Assembly (NCBI RefSeq): GCF_014267175.1
Contig: NZ_JACMTR010000002.1
Location: 5,419,501 to 5,483,500 of the forward strand
Reading direction: 5' to 3'
Origin: Pseudonocardia sp. C8
GTDB lineage: Bacteria; Actinomycetota; Actinomycetes; Mycobacteriales; Pseudonocardiaceae
Length of the DNA stretch: 64,000 nucleotides
In this document: positions 43,301 through 50,952 of the stretch, in pieces
Position numbering within the stretch: the stretch's first letter is position 1
How the letters are laid out: every line of letters starts with the position of its first letter
Made by a program: the position numbers and the translations under genes
Notes under the pieces: model-generated
What the model saw: the letters and a program-made list of their open reading frames with translations, nothing else
Told to the model about the DNA's origin: nothing
Databases searched by the model: none

Positions 43301-44672
43301 CCACGGCCAGACCTCCGTCGAGCTGCTCGACGAGCTGCCGTTCGAATCGCATCGTGGCTACCACGCCGTGCTCTGGCGGGGCCGCGCCGGCAACCGGATC
43401 AGCGTCAAGGGCGCACCGGAGGTCGTCCTGCCGCTCTGCAGCACCCGCCACCGGCACGACGACGGCACGCGGCCGTTCGGCACCGACGACCGCGGCACGA
43501 TCGACGCCGAGATCCACCGGCTCGCCGGGGAGGGCCACCGCGTGCTCGCCGTGGCCGAACGACCCGCCCCCGACCACACCCGGCTCGCCGACGCCGACGT
43601 CGAGCAGCTCGAGTTCCACGGGCTCGTCGCGATGGTCGATCCCGTCCGCCCCACGGCCGCGCAATCCGTCGCCACCCTGCGCGGTGCCGGCGTCGAGACC
43701 GTCATGATCACCGGAGACCACCCGAGCACCGCCGAGTCGATCGCCGCCGAGCTCGACTCCGTCAACGGGCGCACCGTCGTCACCGGCCCCGACCTGGACG
43801 AGATGAGCGACGCCGAGCTCAGCGAGGCGCTGCCGCGCATCGCCGTCTACGCCCGGGTCAGCCCCGCCCAGAAGGCCCGCATCGTCCGCCTGTACCAGGC
43901 GGACGGCCACCCGGTGGCGGTCACCGGTGACGGCACCAACGACGCTCCGGCGATCCGGCTCGCCGACGTCGGCATCGCACTGGGCACCCACGCCACGCCC
44001 GCCGCCCGGGAGGCCGCGGACCTCGTCGTCACCGACGACCGGATCGAGACCATCACCGACGCCATCGTGGAGGGCCGCGGCATGTGGTCCTCGGTCCGCG
44101 ACGCCCTGTCCATCCTGCTCGGCGGCAACCTCGGCGAGGTCGCCTACACCGTGGGCACCGCACTGTTCGGCGGGACCGCCACCCTCAACGCCCGGCAGCT
44201 GCTGCTGGTCAACCTGCTCACCGACGTCCTGCCCGCCATGGCGGTCGCCGTCCGGCCGCCGCCCGACACGAGCCCCGCGGAACTGCTGGCCCACGGGCCG
44301 GAGGCCTCCCTCGGCACGTCCCTGACCCGGGACATCCAGGTGCGGGCGGCCATCACCGCGACCGCGGCTGCCGTGGCCTGGTTGCTGGCCCGGCCGGTGA
44401 GCACCCCGGGACAGGCCAGCACGACCGGCCTGGTCGCGCTGGTCGGCGGCCAGCTCGGCCAGACGCTCGCCGTGCGCGGACGCACCCCGCTGGTCGCCGT
44501 CGCTGTCGTCGTCTCGCTCGGGCTTCTCGCCGCCACCGTCCAGCTCCCCGGCCTCAGCCGGATCGCCGGCTCCACACCCCTGCTCCCCCACCAGTGGGCC
44601 ATCGCGCTCACTGCCAGCACGGCCGCGGCCGCGGCCCAGCTCGTGGCCCAGCGCCTGCTCACCACCGGCTGA
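40314..44672 (+). CDS. Giant CtpI-like P-type cation-transporting ATPase
   Basis: A 1452-residue membrane ATPase, roughly twice the usual length. The C-terminal half is a complete P-type pump: TGES (DESSMTGESVP), PEGLP in helix M4, the phosphorylation site CFDKTGTLTEG (Asp near residue 924), KGAPE, MITGDHPSTAESIA and VTGDGTNDAPAIRLADVG. PEGLP instead of CPC argues for Ca/Mg-like rather than heavy-metal transport. The N-terminal half has an HMA-like domain without CxxC (about residues 40-105) and a degenerate ATPase in which the catalytic motif has decayed (TIVLDAGIL). Mycobacterial CtpI has the same plan. The substrate is unknown. Confidence 0.9.
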   Translation: MWQRLIDAAAGTIGTVVGVAAGAAELVTTAATGAVSAAPGRVHVRMRGVHLPGAADRVEEVLLAHEAVHRVEVNAVLGDVLVEFDPERVDGAAAIRLVRDAERTCELTTAPHASPDHPADPGTVLREATLAGLNAVGMLAAAVGTPRVRAPIGFPLSVLPHVDASPALRAAFTKVLGEPLADPLLGGIAAFSNTTGRRPVGLLVDGVHRAARHTEARARRRSWTEWETGLAGRAGSHRATAVPAGPRPVPLPPGPVEKVADRAAVATLAGSAALLAATGATPLVDAALSAGLPKAARAGREAYAARLGRDAAVRGCLVLDSSALRRLDRVDTIVLDAGILQTGRHAVDAVLPLTEDSGAEHSELVERAHDLADPHRPGRRRGRDGWSIGPIGRAPAAAVAARAAELADRSSRVLVLRHGDEPVAVVGVSETLDPFAEAVVAAAGESGLVLIGGPADLVRRSGGDGAVPGGAALAGSVRELQRTGHVVALIGGRDAALAAADVGIGIGTPGSRPPWGADVLVRDPGEACLLLGAVGPARQASLRAAQLAVAGSGLGALLAVLGPPGRAAARAAVAVHAAALCAQALGTWSAMAVARRPAPIAADRTPWHAMSPRVVLDTLNSSRTGLAEAEWRRRSRERPRQVGPEELGLVRASVDELANPITTTLTAGAGVSAATGSLLDPMLIIFVLGVNALIGGVQRVSADSALRTLHHSSATRVRVRRGAADEDRTTDELVDGDVIRLQAGDSVPADCRVLSAHDLEVDESSMTGESVPAAKSPQATGARTVADRHCMLYEGTTVAAGRGDAVVVATGDRTEAGRVLRANGDQAPPTGVETRLRELTARILPVSVGAGLALIVVDLLRRRPATAALTRAVSLAVAAVPEGLPFVATVAELAAARRLSRRGALVRNPSTIEALGRVNVLCFDKTGTLTEGRISLRRVSDGTRTATVDEPLPPGLQDVVAAAVRASPFRADPARVPHQTDRAVLRGAHTLGITADHGQTSVELLDELPFESHRGYHAVLWRGRAGNRISVKGAPEVVLPLCSTRHRHDDGTRPFGTDDRGTIDAEIHRLAGEGHRVLAVAERPAPDHTRLADADVEQLEFHGLVAMVDPVRPTAAQSVATLRGAGVETVMITGDHPSTAESIAAELDSVNGRTVVTGPDLDEMSDAELSEALPRIAVYARVSPAQKARIVRLYQADGHPVAVTGDGTNDAPAIRLADVGIALGTHATPAAREAADLVVTDDRIETITDAIVEGRGMWSSVRDALSILLGGNLGEVAYTVGTALFGGTATLNARQLLLVNLLTDVLPAMAVAVRPPPDTSPAELLAHGPEASLGTSLTRDIQVRAAITATAAAVAWLLARPVSTPGQASTTGLVALVGGQLGQTLAVRGRTPLVAVAVVVSLGLLAATVQLPGLSRIAGSTPLLPHQWAIALTASTAAAAAQLVAQRLLTTG

Positions 44673-44773
44673 ACACGGTCGTCATCCCGTCGCAACCCGG
44701 TGTCCAACTGCCGCGCCCCCGACGCTCACCGGAACCGGCGACGCTGACCGGAGTCGACCGGAAGGTGGAAGCC

Positions 44774-44887
44774 ATGAACGAGATCCTGGGCGCGGTACTG
44801 GTCGCAGTGGCAGCGAGCCTGCTGGAGCGCGTGGCGGTCTACCTCGCGCAGACCCTGTGGGGTTCGGTCCGTCCCGCCGCCACCTGA
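44774..44887 (+). CDS. 37-residue single-pass membrane peptide
   Basis: ATG at 44774, with AGGTGGAA upstream, encodes MNEILGAVLVAVAASLLERV followed by 17 residues ending SVRPAAT. It has one amphipathic or hydrophobic helix and no other domain. It follows the large ATPase by 101 bp on the same strand and is followed by a hairpin terminator. Small single-helix peptides often regulate P-type ATPases, which makes that an attractive but unproven role. Confidence 0.55.
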   Translation: MNEILGAVLVAVAASLLERVAVYLAQTLWGSVRPAAT

Positions 44888-44910
44888 CCACCCGCGCGGC
44901 GGCGACGGCT

Positions 44911-44935
44911 CCGGACGTCCCCGTGCAGCGTCCGG
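44911..44935. terminator. Terminator between the ATPase locus and the RpiR gene
   Basis: CCGGACG (44911-44917) pairs perfectly with CGTCCGG (44929-44935) across an 11-nt loop. It lies between the 37-residue peptide gene (+) and the convergent RpiR gene (-). Confidence 0.5.
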
Positions 44936-44985
44936 GGTGCGCGCGCCGTCGTCGTGACCGGAGCTCGTGCTGACCGGCGCCCGGT

Positions 44986-45855
44986 TCACAGCCGGTGTTC
45001 GGCGACGATGTGGGCGGCGTGTCGTGCTGCGGTGTCGGGTCGGTTCCGGGCGATGGCGGCGTGGACGGCGTCGAGGACGGCGCTGTGCACGAGCCGGCTG
45101 GCGCGGGCCTCGACGTGGTGACGGGTCTCGTGCGAGCCGGCCACGAGGGCGTGGTCGCAGACCTCGGTCAGCGGGGACCGGTGAAAGCTGGTGATGCCGA
45201 CGGTGGCCGCGCCGGCGTCCCGGGCCGCGGTGACGGCGGCGAGTGTCTCGCGGGTCTGGCCGGTGTGGCTGATGGCCAGGCATGCAGCGTCCGGCCGGAG
45301 GAGGGCGGCGCCGACGTGCTGGACGTGAACGTCCGGGGGCGCTTCGGCGAGCAGCCCGATCGACCGGAACCGGTAGGCACAGTCCTGGGCCAGCGGCGCC
45401 GATGTGCCGACCCCGACGACGAGGACGTGCCCGGCCCGGCCGAGGACGTCGACGACCGCGGTGAAGATCTCGGGGTCGACGGTGGACGCGGCGGTGGCGA
45501 GGGCGTCGGCGCTCGATCGCAGTACCGAGCTGAGGATCCCGCTCGGGCCCTCCACCGGCTCGGACACGGTCTCGGCGGGGCGGGCCGACTCGGCGGCCAG
45601 GCGCAGCTTCAGGTCCCCGAACCCGCGGAGGTCGAGGTCCTGGCAGAACCGGACCACGCTGGCCATCGAGGTACCGCTCTCGACGGCCAGGTCGGTGACG
45701 GTCAGCTCGACGATCCGGGCGGGGTCGCGCATCACGACCTCGGCGATGCGCCTGCCGGTCGGTGACAGGCTCGGGCTCAGTCCCCGGATCCGTTCCCGCA
45801 CCGACCCGCTGAGCCGTTCGCCCGGCTCGCCGGTCTCCGTCGTCGAGGTGCTCAC
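44986..45855 (-). CDS. MurR/RpiR family regulator of the MetE-like/YmdB pair
   Basis: A 289-residue RpiR regulator: HTH (LTVTDLAVESGTSMASVVRFCQDLDLRGFGDL, about residues 48-80) and SIS domain (VVGVGTSAPLAQDCAYRFRSIG, AISHTGQTRETLAAVTAARDAGAATVGITS). It ends SETRHHVEARASRLVHSAVLDAV. GTG at 45855 was chosen; earlier in-frame codons are antisense to the divergent promoter. It is divergent from the MetE-like gene with a palindrome between them, so it most likely controls that operon in response to a phosphorylated sugar. Confidence 0.9.
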   Translation of the reverse strand: MSTSTTETGEPGERLSGSVRERIRGLSPSLSPTGRRIAEVVMRDPARIVELTVTDLAVESGTSMASVVRFCQDLDLRGFGDLKLRLAAESARPAETVSEPVEGPSGILSSVLRSSADALATAASTVDPEIFTAVVDVLGRAGHVLVVGVGTSAPLAQDCAYRFRSIGLLAEAPPDVHVQHVGAALLRPDAACLAISHTGQTRETLAAVTAARDAGAATVGITSFHRSPLTEVCDHALVAGSHETRHHVEARASRLVHSAVLDAVHAAIARNRPDTAARHAAHIVAEHRL

Positions 45856-45910
45856 ACCGACGACGATAGCCGCCACGGAAATCATATCCATCGGCACTCG
45901 CAAGAACGGC

Positions 45911-45925
45911 TGGATGTTCCATCCA
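45911..45925. promoter_or_regulatory. 15-bp inverted repeat in the RpiR/MetE-like divergent promoter
   Basis: TGGATG-TTC-CATCCA is a perfect inverted repeat with 6-bp arms. It lies 56 bp from the RpiR start and 55 bp from the MetE-like start, almost exactly central, as expected for one operator serving both genes. Confidence 0.5.
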
Positions 45926-45979
45926 TCGTTCATCTTGCATGCGGCTGCCGTTTCCAGGTCGTGGCTAGCGTCGGCCCCC

Positions 45980-47161
45980 ATGAGGACCAGCAGCAGCGGC
46001 GACATCCTGACCACCCACACCGGGAGCCTGCCCCGCCCACCGGAGCTGGCCGAGGCGATGGTCGCCCGGGAGAACGGCACCGCCGGCACGGCGACACTGC
46101 AGGAGCTGCCGGACATGGTTCGCGCGGCGACCGTCGAGGTGCTCCGCCGGCAGGGCGAGACCGGCATCGACGCGGGGAGCGACGGCGAGCAGGGCAAGAT
46201 CGGTTACAGCACCTACGTCAAGGAACGCCTCAGCGGGTTCGACGGTGAGGCCGGCGCGCTCTCGCTGGCCGACCTCGACGACTACCCCGAGATCACCGAG
46301 CAGGCACTGGCCGGGCTGGTCACTGCCACCCCCGCCTGCACCGGCCCGGTCCGCTACACCGGCGCCGACGCCCTCACAGCCGAGCTGGACGGGCTGCGGG
46401 CCGCGGTGAACACCGTCGGCACGGCGGGTCCGGCCGAGATCGTGGTCCCGGCCGCGTCCCCCGGCGTGATCTCGATCTTCCTGGCCAACCGGCACTACGA
46501 CTCGCACGAGGACTATCTCGGCGCCCTGGCCGACGCGATGCGCACCGAGTACGAGGCCATCGTGGACGCGGGCTTCCTGTTGCAGATCGACTGCCCCGAC
46601 CTGGCCATGGGACGCCACGCCCAGCACACCGACGCGACCGTCGACGAGTTCCGCCGGGCGATCGCCGGTCACGTCGAGGCCCTCGACGCGGCCACCGCCG
46701 GCATCGATCCGGACCGGATGCGCATGCACCTGTGCTGGGGCAACTACGCGGGCCCGCACCACCGCGACGTCGACCTCGCCGACATCATCGACATCGTCCT
46801 GCCGGCCCGGCCCCGCGCACTGCTGCTGGAAGCGGCCAACCCCCGCCACGCCCACGAGTGGCAGGTCTTCGAGGATCACCCGCTGCCCGACGACAAGATC
46901 CTCGTCCCCGGTGTGATCGACACCTGCACCAACTACGTCGAGCACCCCGACCTGGTCGCGGAACGCCTGGCCCGCTACGCCCGCACCGTCGGTGTCGAAC
47001 GCGTCGTCGCCGGCACCGACTGCGGGTTCTCCACCTTCGCGTCCTTCACCCCGGTCCGCCCGCGCATCGCCTGGGCCAAGCTCGCCTCCCTGGTCGAGGG
47101 CGCCCGCCGCGCCGGTGACACCCTGCGCCGTCCGACCACCGCGCTCGGGGCCCACGCATGA
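45980..47161 (+). CDS. MetE C-terminal-domain-like protein (cobalamin-independent methionine synthase family)
   Basis: A 393-residue TIM-barrel protein of the MetE/UROD superfamily: TTHTGSLPRPPELAEAM at the N-terminus, IDAGSDGEQGKIGYSTYV, LLQIDCPDLAMG, MRMHLCWGNYAGPHH and VVAGTDCGFSTFA. His/Cys of HLCWGN and the Cys of GTDCGF correspond to the zinc ligands used to activate thiols. Only the C-terminal MetE half is present, so it is more like a methyl or alkyl transferase such as epoxyalkane:CoM transferase than a methionine synthase. Its stop overlaps the YmdB-like start by 4 bp. Confidence 0.85.
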   Translation: MRTSSSGDILTTHTGSLPRPPELAEAMVARENGTAGTATLQELPDMVRAATVEVLRRQGETGIDAGSDGEQGKIGYSTYVKERLSGFDGEAGALSLADLDDYPEITEQALAGLVTATPACTGPVRYTGADALTAELDGLRAAVNTVGTAGPAEIVVPAASPGVISIFLANRHYDSHEDYLGALADAMRTEYEAIVDAGFLLQIDCPDLAMGRHAQHTDATVDEFRRAIAGHVEALDAATAGIDPDRMRMHLCWGNYAGPHHRDVDLADIIDIVLPARPRALLLEAANPRHAHEWQVFEDHPLPDDKILVPGVIDTCTNYVEHPDLVAERLARYARTVGVERVVAGTDCGFSTFASFTPVRPRIAWAKLASLVEGARRAGDTLRRPTTALGAHA

Positions 47162-47994
47162 GCCCGGCCGGGCACCGGACCGCGCCGATGACCGTGCTCG
47201 CCGTCGGCGATGTCGTCGGTTCCGACGCCGCGGGCTGGCTCGCCGACCGGCTGCCCCGGCTCCGGGAGGAGCACGAAGCCGACTTCGTCGTCGTCAACGC
47301 CGAGAACTGCGCGGTCACCGGCCCGATCCCGATGGACGGGTTCGGCATGACCGTCGAGGTGATCGACCGGCTGCTCGACGCCGGCGTCGACGCCATCACC
47401 GGCGGCAACCACTCCTGGGACGGCCCGGACGTCGACGACGTGCTCGCCTACCCCCAGGTCGTCCGCCCGGTCAACCTGGACGAGACCCGGGGCCGGGGAC
47501 TGATCACCCTCACCCGGGGCGACCGCACCCTGACCGTGATCAACCTGCTCTCCCCGACCGCCGCGCTGCCCGGGATGAAGGCGCCGCAACCGGAACCGCT
47601 CTGGCCGTCCTGGACCGCCCTGGCCGCCGCCGAGGACCTTCCGGGAGCGATCCTGATCGACCTGCACGGCGAGTCGCCCTGGGAGAAGGCCTCACTCGCC
47701 GCCGCACTCGACGGTCAGGTCAGCGCGCTCGTCGGCACCCACACCCACGACCCCACCCTGCGCGGACACCTCCTGCCCGCCGGCACCGCCTACGTCGCCG
47801 AACTCGGCATGACCGGCCCCCTCGGCTTCACCGGCGGCGGGTTCGATCCCGCCCACTTCGCCGCCCGCCTCCGCGGTGAGGACCACACGGCGCTACCGCC
47901 CTACGAGCTCGCCACCGGCCCGATGAGCCTCGGCGCGGTGCGCGTCGACATCGGTGCCGACGGCTCGGCCACGGCCATCGACCGGATCACCTGA
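47158..47994 (+). CDS. YmdB-family metallophosphoesterase
   Basis: A 278-residue phosphodiesterase of the YmdB/TIGR00282 family: LAVGDVVGSDAAGWLADRLPRL, VVNAENCAVTGPIPM, AITGGNHSWD, LIDLHGESPWEK and LVGTHTHDPT, giving the complete metal-ligand set (D, N, H, E, H, H). Bacillus YmdB hydrolyses 2',3'-cyclic nucleotides. The ATG overlaps the MetE-like stop (ATGA), so the two are coupled. The role in this pairing is unknown. Confidence 0.88.
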   Translation: MSPAGHRTAPMTVLAVGDVVGSDAAGWLADRLPRLREEHEADFVVVNAENCAVTGPIPMDGFGMTVEVIDRLLDAGVDAITGGNHSWDGPDVDDVLAYPQVVRPVNLDETRGRGLITLTRGDRTLTVINLLSPTAALPGMKAPQPEPLWPSWTALAAAEDLPGAILIDLHGESPWEKASLAAALDGQVSALVGTHTHDPTLRGHLLPAGTAYVAELGMTGPLGFTGGGFDPAHFAARLRGEDHTALPPYELATGPMSLGAVRVDIGADGSATAIDRIT

Positions 47995-48063
47995 CACCGA
48001 CCGGGCGAGCACCGATCCCGGGAACCCCGCGGCGCGTGATCTGGGCGAGCGGCCGCTGCGGCG

Positions 48064-48504
48064 CTACGTGTTCGCCCCTTCGCTCGCCGAGGGAACGAGA
48101 CCGAGCTGGCGAAGCAGGCCGAGCTCGTCCAACCGGCCCCAGCGCTCGACGATCCGGCCGTCGGCGATCCGGAAGACGTTGATGCCGGCCAGCACGATCG
48201 TCCGGCCGGACGCCGGCACGCCCATCAGCGGAGCGCTGGTGTGCGTGCCGCGGGCCGTGAACCGCTCCACGACGAGGTCGTCCTCGGCCACGAGCTGATG
48301 GAGGTCACTGCGCCAGTCGGGCAGCGCAGCGCGGAACATCGCGGCAGCCTGGCGGAGCCCCTCCGGGCCGTCGGGGGCGCCGGGGAACGGCGGGTCGTGG
48401 TTCACGAACGACGGTGCCACGTAGTGGTCGACCGCGTCGAGGTTGCCCTTGCTGAACAGGTCCTGGATGAAGTCGTCGACGAGCTGCTTGTTGTTGGTTG
48501 TCAT
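48064..48504 (-). CDS. SnoaL-like ester cyclase/polyketide cyclase family protein
   Basis: A 146-residue alpha+beta-barrel protein: LVDDFIQDLFSKGNLDAVDHYVAPSFVNHDP, GLRQAAAMFRAALPDWRSDLHQLVAEDDLVVERFTARGTH, GINVFRIADGRIVERWGRLD. This is the standard SnoaL-like/ester cyclase pattern, whose members range from cyclases to proteins of unknown function. It is divergent from the LuxR gene, so it is probably its target. Confidence 0.88.
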   Translation of the reverse strand: MTTNNKQLVDDFIQDLFSKGNLDAVDHYVAPSFVNHDPPFPGAPDGPEGLRQAAAMFRAALPDWRSDLHQLVAEDDLVVERFTARGTHTSAPLMGVPASGRTIVLAGINVFRIADGRIVERWGRLDELGLLRQLGLVPSASEGANT

Positions 48505-48553
48505 GGACGGCAGCCTCGCCCCGCCGGGCACCGGCCTCCATCCCAGAACCATG

Positions 48554-48569
48554 GGGTATCCGGGTACCC
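48554..48569. promoter_or_regulatory. Inverted repeat between SnoaL-like and LuxR genes
   Basis: GGGTA (48554-48558) and TACCC (48565-48569) are separated by 6 bp, in the divergent promoter region and just upstream of the preferred LuxR start. Candidate operator. Confidence 0.35.
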
Positions 48570-48592
48570 GCGTGCGGGTCGACACTGTGCGG

Positions 48593-49648
48593 ATGGTGCG
48601 CCGGCAGAACGCGGCGGAGGCGGAGCGGGACCTCGTGCGCGTGTGCCACACCACCGCGGACCCGACGGTGGTCCAGGACCGGGTGCTGCACCACCTGCGC
48701 CGGCTCCTGACCGCGGACGCCGCGTTCTTCGCCACCGCCGACCCGACGACGCTGCTGTTCACCGGCGCGCGGACGGAGGAACCGCTCACCGGGTCGGCAT
48801 CCCTGTTCCTGGACAACGAGTTCGGCGGCGGCGACGTCAACGCGTTCGCGTCGCTGGCAAGAGCACCCGTACACGTCGCCACGCTCGACGACGCCACCCG
48901 TCACGACCGCCACGCGAGCGCCCGGTACCGCGACATCATGCGTCCGCTGGGCCTCGGGGACGAGCTGCGGGCCGCGTTGGTGGTCGCCGGGCAGTGCTGG
49001 GGCTACCTGTGCCTGCACCGCACCGAGTCCCCGCGGGGCTTCAGTACGCGCGAGGTGGCGCTGCTCGAACGGGTCGGGCCGCACATCGCCCACGCCCTGC
49101 GCCGGGCCGTGGCGCTCTGCCGGGCCGAGCAGGACACCGTCGTGAACCGGCCCGGCGTGCTGCTGCTGGCCGACGACCTCAGCGTCGTCGCGAGCACCCC
49201 CGAGGCCGAGCAGCTCGTGGACCTCATCGGGCGGAACCCGAGCGGCTTCCCGCTGCCCGCGGCAGTGTGTTCCGTGGCCGCCGCGCTGCACGCCGTGCAA
49301 CGCGGGGTCCCGCTCGACCCGTCCGCCACGGTGCGGGCCCGCAACGGACGGTGGATCTCCCTGCACGCGGCCCGCCTGCAGGGCCCGGCCTGGCAGGGCA
49401 CCATCTCCGTGGTCCTCGAGCCCACCGATACTCGGGGCACCCCGTCCGTGCTGCTGGGCGCGTACGCGCTCACCCCGCGGGAGACCGAGGTGGCCACGCG
49501 GGTCCTCCGTGGCGAGTCCACCCGGACGATCACCGACGGGCTGCACATCTCGGCCCACACCGTCCAGGACCACCTCAAAGCGATCTTCGACAAGACCGGC
49601 GCGCGGAGCCGGCGAGAGCTGGTGGGCCTGGTGTTCGCACCTCGCTGA
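48593..49648 (+). CDS. LuxR family regulator with GAF-like sensor domain
   Basis: A 351-residue regulator. The N-terminal 180 residues resemble a GAF sensor (AERDLVRVCHTTADPTVVQDRVLHHLRRLLTADAAFF, WGYLCLHRTESPRGFSTREVALLERVGPHIAHAL). The C-terminus is a LuxR/NarL HTH (LTPRETEVATRVLRGESTRTITDGLHISAHTVQDHLKAIFDKTGARSRREL). There is no receiver domain. The start is uncertain: ATG at 48593 leaves the inverted repeat upstream as an operator, while ATG at 48551 would place it inside the gene; neither has a good ribosome site. Confidence 0.85.
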   Translation: MVRRQNAAEAERDLVRVCHTTADPTVVQDRVLHHLRRLLTADAAFFATADPTTLLFTGARTEEPLTGSASLFLDNEFGGGDVNAFASLARAPVHVATLDDATRHDRHASARYRDIMRPLGLGDELRAALVVAGQCWGYLCLHRTESPRGFSTREVALLERVGPHIAHALRRAVALCRAEQDTVVNRPGVLLLADDLSVVASTPEAEQLVDLIGRNPSGFPLPAAVCSVAAALHAVQRGVPLDPSATVRARNGRWISLHAARLQGPAWQGTISVVLEPTDTRGTPSVLLGAYALTPRETEVATRVLRGESTRTITDGLHISAHTVQDHLKAIFDKTGARSRRELVGLVFAPR

Positions 49649-49649
49649 C

Positions 49650-49665
49650 CCCGCAGTCGTGCGGG
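49650..49665 (+). terminator. Terminator after the LuxR gene
   Basis: CCCGCA-GTCG-TGCGGG, a perfect 6-bp stem with a tetraloop, begins one base after the LuxR stop. A second G/C hairpin follows at about 49673-49691. Confidence 0.5.
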
Positions 49666-49824
49666 TCGGGCAGCGCCCCCCGGGGGTGCGCCGTTGCCGC
49701 GTCATGTCAACGCGCGGGCCACGTCGAATGACGTCGATGCGGTGGGACACCGCCGTTGACACCGCGCCCTGCATGTGGCCCGGGCTGCCGTGCACGGGCG
49801 GTACCGTGAGATCGAGGAGGTGCG

Positions 49825-50529
49825 ATGGCCGACCAGGATGCCGCCGCCGACCGCGTCTACCAGGAACTGCGGCGGAGGATCGTGAGCTGGGAGACCCCGC
49901 CCGGATCAGCGCTGCGCGAGGTCGGGCTCGCCGAGGAGCTGCAGGTCAGCCGCACACCGGTGCGCGAGGCCCTGCAGCGGCTCAAGTCGGACGGGCTTGT
50001 CGTCGCGCGCGGGCGCCGCGGGCTCGAGGTGCCGCGCTGGGATGCCCAGCACCTCGAGGACTCGTACCGGTTGCGCGCCGATCTCGAGGCGTGGTCGGCC
50101 AAACGCGCGGCCGAGCGGCTGTCGCTGCGCGACCTCGAGCGGCTCAGGGAGCTCGCGGACGAGATGACCCGGGTCCACAGCGGCGACTGCGGGGCCGGGG
50201 AACTGGAGACGATCGCCGAGCTCAACGCGGACTTCCACGAGACGATCCGGGTGTGCGCGGGCAGCGAGCGGCTGCACCAGATGACCTCGGCCGTCGTGCA
50301 TCTGCCTCTACTGCACCGGGTGTTCCACGTGTTCACGGCGGCCGAGGTCACCATGACACTGGCCGAGCACCACACGATCCTGCGCGCGTTCGAGGCCCGG
50401 GACCCGGACTGGGCCGAGTCGATCTCCCGCGCCCACATCCTCGCCGCGCTGCATGCCCTCAAGCGTTCGCTCCGCGAGGAGGACGAGGGTCGACGGACCA
50501 CCCCGTCCGTTCTGGGCGTGGTGTCCTGA
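49825..50529 (+). CDS. GntR family regulator, FCD/FadR subfamily
   Basis: A 234-residue regulator. The winged helix is GSALREVGLAEELQVSRTPVREALQRLKSDGLVVARGRRGLEVP (about residues 27-70) and the FCD domain follows with its metal or ligand histidines (ADFHETIR, EHHTILRAFEARD). GAGGAGG precedes the ATG. It is convergent with the dehydrogenase operon by 3 bp and probably recognises the TGCATRCA sites in the MFS/ALDH divergent promoter. Confidence 0.9.
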   Translation: MADQDAAADRVYQELRRRIVSWETPPGSALREVGLAEELQVSRTPVREALQRLKSDGLVVARGRRGLEVPRWDAQHLEDSYRLRADLEAWSAKRAAERLSLRDLERLRELADEMTRVHSGDCGAGELETIAELNADFHETIRVCAGSERLHQMTSAVVHLPLLHRVFHVFTAAEVTMTLAEHHTILRAFEARDPDWAESISRAHILAALHALKRSLREEDEGRRTTPSVLGVVS

Positions 50530-50532
50530 CCA

Positions 50533-50952
50533 TCATGTGGGCCGGTAGATCGGTCCGCGCCTACGGACGGCGTCGAGCAGCCCACCCGGCGCGTACTCCG
50601 GTTGCGGGGAGCCGTCCTGGAACTCACCCTGCTGGCCCTCGTAGTGCAGCCAACGCTTCGCCTTGGGACTCAACAGGTACGCACCGGCGAGCACGAAAGT
50701 GAGCCGGCCGAAGGCCGCCGGGTCGCTCGCCTGCAGCTCGTCGCAGTACTCCCGCACGTCCCGACCTCGGACGTCGGCAAGCCGCGCCCTGAACTCGTCG
50801 ACGAGATCCGGCCGCAGCTCGAGGGCCTTGTCGATGAACGTCGACGCCAGCCCCGCCTCGTCGGCCGACGGCCCGCGCTCGTGCTGGGGGATCAGGGTGT
50901 CGCCGAGCAGGTAGACGGCCTCTCGCTCCTCGTCGGTGAGCTCCGGTGTCAA
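50533..50952 (-). CDS. Gluconate 2-dehydrogenase subunit 3-like small subunit
   Basis: A 139-residue protein with the small-subunit pattern LTDEEREAVYLLGDTLIPQHERGPSADEAGLASTFIDKALE. Such subunits partner GMC-type FAD dehydrogenases and usually carry a Tat signal for co-export; none is present here, so the complex should be cytoplasmic. The start is TTG at 50952, with GGAGGGA upstream, overlapping the GMC stop by 4 bp (TTGA). Confidence 0.82.
   Translation of the reverse strand: MTPELTDEEREAVYLLGDTLIPQHERGPSADEAGLASTFIDKALELRPDLVDEFRARLADVRGRDVREYCDELQASDPAAFGRLTFVLAGAYLLSPKAKRWLHYEGQQGEFQDGSPQPEYAPGGLLDAVRRRGPIYRPT

Noticed and set aside
45856..45979. Cobalamin or SAM riboswitch ahead of the MetE-like gene
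   Set aside because: Only 124 bp separate the divergent genes and no conserved riboswitch core or stem set is visible; the RpiR operator explains regulation better.
45980..47161. Genuine methionine synthase (metE)
   Set aside because: The N-terminal MetE domain is missing and the length is about half; the gene context is not methionine biosynthesis.
48443..48592. Earlier starts for the LuxR-type regulator at 48443 or 48551
   Set aside because: The first overlaps the divergent SnoaL-like gene and the second would put the inverted repeat inside the coding region; neither has a ribosome site.
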